A DNA stretch of 8,796 nucleotides from Trebonia sp. GTDB lineage: Bacteria > Actinomycetota > Actinomycetes > Streptosporangiales > Streptosporangiaceae. The position numbers were made by a program, and so were the translations under genes. Positions 6,384-8,796 of the stretch are shown in pieces. The stretch spans positions 1-8,796 of the forward strand of contig JASHXJ010000156.1 of the NCBI GenBank assembly GCA_030043595.1, written 5' to 3'. The notes beneath the pieces are model-generated. The model saw nothing but the letters and a program-made list of their open reading frames with translations. It was not told the DNA's origin and searched no databases. How positions within the stretch are numbered: position 1 is the first letter of the stretch; the number at the start of each line of letters is the position of its first letter.

Positions 6384-7235
6384 ATGACTTCTGGAACCGT
6401 CGCGGCAGCGAGCGTTGTCGGCACGGCATGCTATATTGACCGAGCCGCGATATTGCGCGGGATGGCCGCGGTAGAGACGGGCGAGTCGGTCGGGCTGGGA
6501 CGGGACGTTATAGTCGAGCGCGCAATCGAGGTACGGGACGCGCACGGCGTCAAGCTGGACGCGCAGGGCTTCAAGCGCGGCAGGTTCGCTTTCTCGGCCG
6601 AGCGAATGGTTGTCGATATTCACGGAACTGTTAACACGCATATCGACGGGCTTAACCATATCAGCGTGGACGGGTGTTTTCATAGCGGCTTCGCGCCTGA
6701 TGACCCGACGAAGATGGGCGTCTCGGTCTGGTCGAAGGAGGGACTCGTTACCCGCGCCATCCTGGCGGACATCACGCGACTCCGCGGCGAGCCCTGGGTG
6801 ACGACTGAGCATCCGGTTACAGCGGCCGAGGTCGAGGCCTGTCTGGCTGAGGCGAACCAGCATGTGCTGCCCGGGGACGCGCTGCTGCTGTATATGGGGC
6901 GGGACCGTTACGAGGCGGCGGGGCACACGTACACCGAGTTCGCGCTGGATCAGACCAGCCGCCCCGGCGCAGCCGGCGACGTGGGAGATTGGGTTGTGGA
7001 CCATCGGATTGCAATGCTGTGCTGGGATTTTCTTGATGCGTCCAATGTCAGCCCGGAGGCTTCAGTGCACGCACGGCTTGTCACGCATGGGCTGCTGCTC
7101 ATCGACAATTGCGCAGTAGAGCGGGCCATAGGGCCGTTCGCGCGGAAGGCAAAGCCAGAGGGGCTGATCTGCATCAGCCCGCCGGCTCTGCACGGCGCAA
7201 CCGGCATGCTGGTCAATCCGTTGCTGATCGTCTAG
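6384..7235 (+). CDS. Cyclase-family metal hydrolase (kynurenine formamidase-like, PF04199)
   Basis: The 283-residue protein belongs to the cyclase/KynB-like family (COG1878), whose members hydrolyse amides, imides or lactones using divalent metal. The metal-site motif is DIHGTVNTHIDGLNH at 78-92: His80, His86, Asp88 and His92 match the HxxxxTHxDxxxH arrangement of the larger actinobacterial subgroup, rather than the HxGTHxDAPxH of true KynB. Other matches are GESVGLGRDV (33-42), TRAILADITRLRG (about 130-143), PGDALLLYMGR (about 163-174) and an Ala-Met-Leu-Cys-Trp-Asp segment near 211-216. The N-terminus is short and lacks the WGPDDELG stretch often seen. GGGAGAA, eight bases before the ATG, supports this start. 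It sits 32 bp after the amidohydrolase, so the two are very likely co-transcribed and act on the same compound or on successive intermediates. The substrate is unknown. Confidence 0.87.
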   Translation: MTSGTVAAASVVGTACYIDRAAILRGMAAVETGESVGLGRDVIVERAIEVRDAHGVKLDAQGFKRGRFAFSAERMVVDIHGTVNTHIDGLNHISVDGCFHSGFAPDDPTKMGVSVWSKEGLVTRAILADITRLRGEPWVTTEHPVTAAEVEACLAEANQHVLPGDALLLYMGRDRYEAAGHTYTEFALDQTSRPGAAGDVGDWVVDHRIAMLCWDFLDASNVSPEASVHARLVTHGLLLIDNCAVERAIGPFARKAKPEGLICISPPALHGATGMLVNPLLIV

Positions 7236-7422
7236 CGATCTAACCCGGACAGGACAGCGAGGCCTCGGAATACCCGTACGGCGCACCCGAGACTGACTGC
7301 GCTGCGCCAGGAGTGTGCGGATGCCCGCCCTGTGCATGAGATCTGCCAGATCCCCGCGATTTCGTTCCGCTGGACGGACCGGCCGCCGCTGAGATTAGCG
7401 CAATCCTGCCAACCTCGCATTG
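7236..7422. other. Intergenic gap with a short palindrome
   Basis: No gene was recognised in these 187 bases between the cyclase and the CoA-transferase. The clearest structure is the 13-base palindrome GATCTgccAGATC (7340-7352), which could be an operator half-way to the next gene. No terminator hairpin followed by a T-run is visible, so readthrough from the cyclase is possible, but the gap is long enough for a separate promoter. Confidence 0.4.
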
Positions 7423-8595
7423 ATGACCAGCTCACAACCACGCCCGCTCTCGGGCGTTCGAGTTCTCGATCTGTCACGAGTTCTGTCCGGCCCGCTCGTG
7501 GGCCGGATTCTCGCCGACCTCGGTGCCGAGGTGCTTAAGGTCGAGCCGCCCGAAGGAGATGTGAGCCGGTTCTGGGGGAAGGTCGAGGACGGCGTCTCGG
7601 GATTCTTTCTCCAGCAGAATGTCGGCAAGAAGTGCGTCACCATCGACCTCAAAGCGGGCGGCGCGGCCGATCTCGTGCTCGGTCTCGTGCGGGAAGCGGA
7701 TATCGTCATCGAGAATTTCCGGCCCGGCGTCATGGAGCGCCTAGGGCTGGGCTACCGGCGGCTCGCGGAGGTCAACCCGGGAGTCATCCTGCTGTCGGTC
7801 ACCGGATTCGGCCAGGACGGGCCCAATGCGGGGCGAGCCGCCTACGCACCGGTAGTGCACGCCGAATCGGGACTGATGGCCCGGCAGGCGCAGTTCGACG
7901 AGGCACCCGTCGTGGACCTGATGCTGGCCCTCGCGGACACGCTGGCCGGACTGCACGGCGCGATCGCCGTGCTCGCCGCGCTGCGTTTGCGAGCGGACAC
8001 CGGCACCGGGCAGCACGTGGACGTGGCCATGCTCGATTCGATGCTGGCCTCCGATGACTACGCGCATCACGCGCTGGACGGTTTCCCGATCCGCAGGCTG
8101 CGCAGCGACGTCTGGGACAGCGTCGCCGGGCCGATCCTGCTAGCCGGGGAGTTCCGCTGGCTATGGCGGCAACTGAGCACCGTCCACGGGCTGACGGACG
8201 GCGTCGGCGCGGACGCGGACGTCGATACGAAGGTACGAAGCAGGCGTGCCGCGGTCGCCGACTGGCTACGGTCATTCGGCAACCGTGACGAGATGCTCGC
8301 GGCGCTCGAGAAGGCGAGCATCGCCACCGGCACCATCCAGGATTTCATGTCAGTATTCGAGACCGACCATGTCCGGTTCCGCGAGTGTTTCGCGACCATT
8401 CCTGTCGCCCCTGGGCAAGCCCGGCGCGTGGTCCAGTCACCGTATCGCTTCTCGGCAGCAGCGAGCGGTGCGCAGCCTTTCGTCGCTCGCCTAGGCGAGC
8501 ACAATTCTGCGGCGCTGGCAGACTGGCTCGGCCTGTCTGCCGCGGAGGTGGCTGAGCTAGTTGCCGCCGGCGTTGTCATTCAGGCACCCGGATAA
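7423..8595 (+). CDS. Class III CoA-transferase (CaiB/BaiF family)
   Basis: The 390-residue enzyme should move CoA from an acyl-CoA donor to a carboxylic acid, activating the acid for further breakdown in the cytoplasm. Family features from the ATG: PLSGVRVLDLSRVLSGP (8-24), LADLGAEVLKVEPPEGD (30-46), NVGKKCVTIDLK (66-77), DIVIENFRPGVMERLGLGY (93-111) and VILLSVTGFGQDGP (121-134). The catalytic aspartate is most likely Asp172 in LALADTLAGLHG (168-179), with the TGTGQHVDVAMLDSM strand after it. The C-terminal half has no clear DPRF motif and instead reads FRWLWRQLSTVHGL and TKVRSRRAAVADWL, as in one actinobacterial sublineage I recall. A TTG directly precedes the ATG, but ATG is preferred. The ribosome-binding site is weak. 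It is followed 40 bp later by an enoyl-CoA hydratase, which fits a CoA-dependent degradative pathway. The acyl substrate is unknown. Confidence 0.92.
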   Translation: MTSSQPRPLSGVRVLDLSRVLSGPLVGRILADLGAEVLKVEPPEGDVSRFWGKVEDGVSGFFLQQNVGKKCVTIDLKAGGAADLVLGLVREADIVIENFRPGVMERLGLGYRRLAEVNPGVILLSVTGFGQDGPNAGRAAYAPVVHAESGLMARQAQFDEAPVVDLMLALADTLAGLHGAIAVLAALRLRADTGTGQHVDVAMLDSMLASDDYAHHALDGFPIRRLRSDVWDSVAGPILLAGEFRWLWRQLSTVHGLTDGVGADADVDTKVRSRRAAVADWLRSFGNRDEMLAALEKASIATGTIQDFMSVFETDHVRFRECFATIPVAPGQARRVVQSPYRFSAAASGAQPFVARLGEHNSAALADWLGLSAAEVAELVAAGVVIQAPG

Positions 8596-8635
8596 CACGA
8601 ATGTCAAGGACCCTGCTACGAGAAAGCACGTGAAA

Positions 8636-8796
8636 ATGGCAATCACAGAATGCCGGTTCATCAAGGTTACCAGGCGCGGTCGTGTTATCGTACTGACCCT
8701 CAATCGTCCCGAGAAGCTCAATGCCATCGATGGCGAGGTGCACGACGAGCTCATAAGGCTGTTTCACGAAGTCGAGTGGGATCCTGATTGCGACGT
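8636..8796 (+). CDS. Enoyl-CoA hydratase/isomerase (crotonase family), N-terminal part, cut by window end
   Basis: Only the first 53 codons are inside the window, and the frame is still open at the edge. The translation contains VIVLTLNRPEKLNAID (17-32), the standard first strand and oxyanion-hole region of crotonase proteins, followed by the EVHDELIRLFHEVEWDPD helix. These enzymes hydrate, isomerise or cleave acyl-CoA thioesters. Which reaction applies depends on acidic residues further downstream that are not visible. ATG at 8636 is chosen because GAGAAAG at 8620-8626 stands nine bases before it. A GTG two codons earlier (8630) is an alternative. The gene lies 40 bp after the CoA-transferase and is probably co-transcribed, with the CoA-ester made by that enzyme as a plausible substrate. 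Confidence 0.88.
   Translation, partial: MAITECRFIKVTRRGRVIVLTLNRPEKLNAIDGEVHDELIRLFHEVEWDPDCD

Noticed and set aside
8601..8633. Ten-codon ORF ending in a GTGA overlap just before the crotonase, possibly a leader peptide
   Set aside because: It is very short, has no ribosome-binding site and no regulatory codon pattern or attenuator hairpin. The overlap is with the less likely GTG start.

Overview
The window looks like part of a catabolic gene cluster from a high-GC actinomycete. The signs are strongly G/C-ending codons, frequent GTG starts, GTGA stop/start overlaps, a Gram-positive-style lipoprotein binding protein and an IclR regulator. No mobile element, CRISPR array, tRNA or rRNA was seen. 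The species cannot be named from the sequence.

Layout. (1) A small SnoaL/NTF2-like protein lies on the minus strand at the left edge (23-403). (2) Divergent from it, a three-gene operon (619-4444) encodes an RbsBAC-type ABC importer: a lipoprotein substrate-binding protein, a double-cassette ATPase and one permease, each pair joined by a GTGA overlap. (3) A convergent IclR-family regulator (4467-5276, minus) ends 22 bp past the permease stop. (4) Divergent from the regulator, a second plus-strand group encodes a COG3618-type amidohydrolase/lactonase (5461-6351), a kynurenine formamidase-like cyclase/hydrolase (6384-7235), a class III (CaiB/BaiF) CoA-transferase (7423-8595) and the first 53 codons of an enoyl-CoA hydratase (from 8636, cut by the window end). 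The three intergenic gaps of about 180-215 bp (404-618, 5277-5460, 7236-7422) are the places to look for promoters and operators.

How the genes may work together (inference). A small organic compound is bound outside the cell and imported by the sugar-type ABC system. One or two metal- or water-dependent hydrolases then open a ring (lactone, imide or similar) or split an amide or ester. The resulting acid is activated by CoA transfer and enters beta-oxidation-type reactions through the crotonase. The IclR protein is the likely substrate-responsive regulator. The substrate is unknown. A ribose-type importer beside CoA-ester chemistry, with no sugar kinase, isomerase or aldolase in view, argues that the substrate is not an ordinary sugar. 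I found no wholly new class of system. The novelty is in the combination and in candidate regulatory sites.
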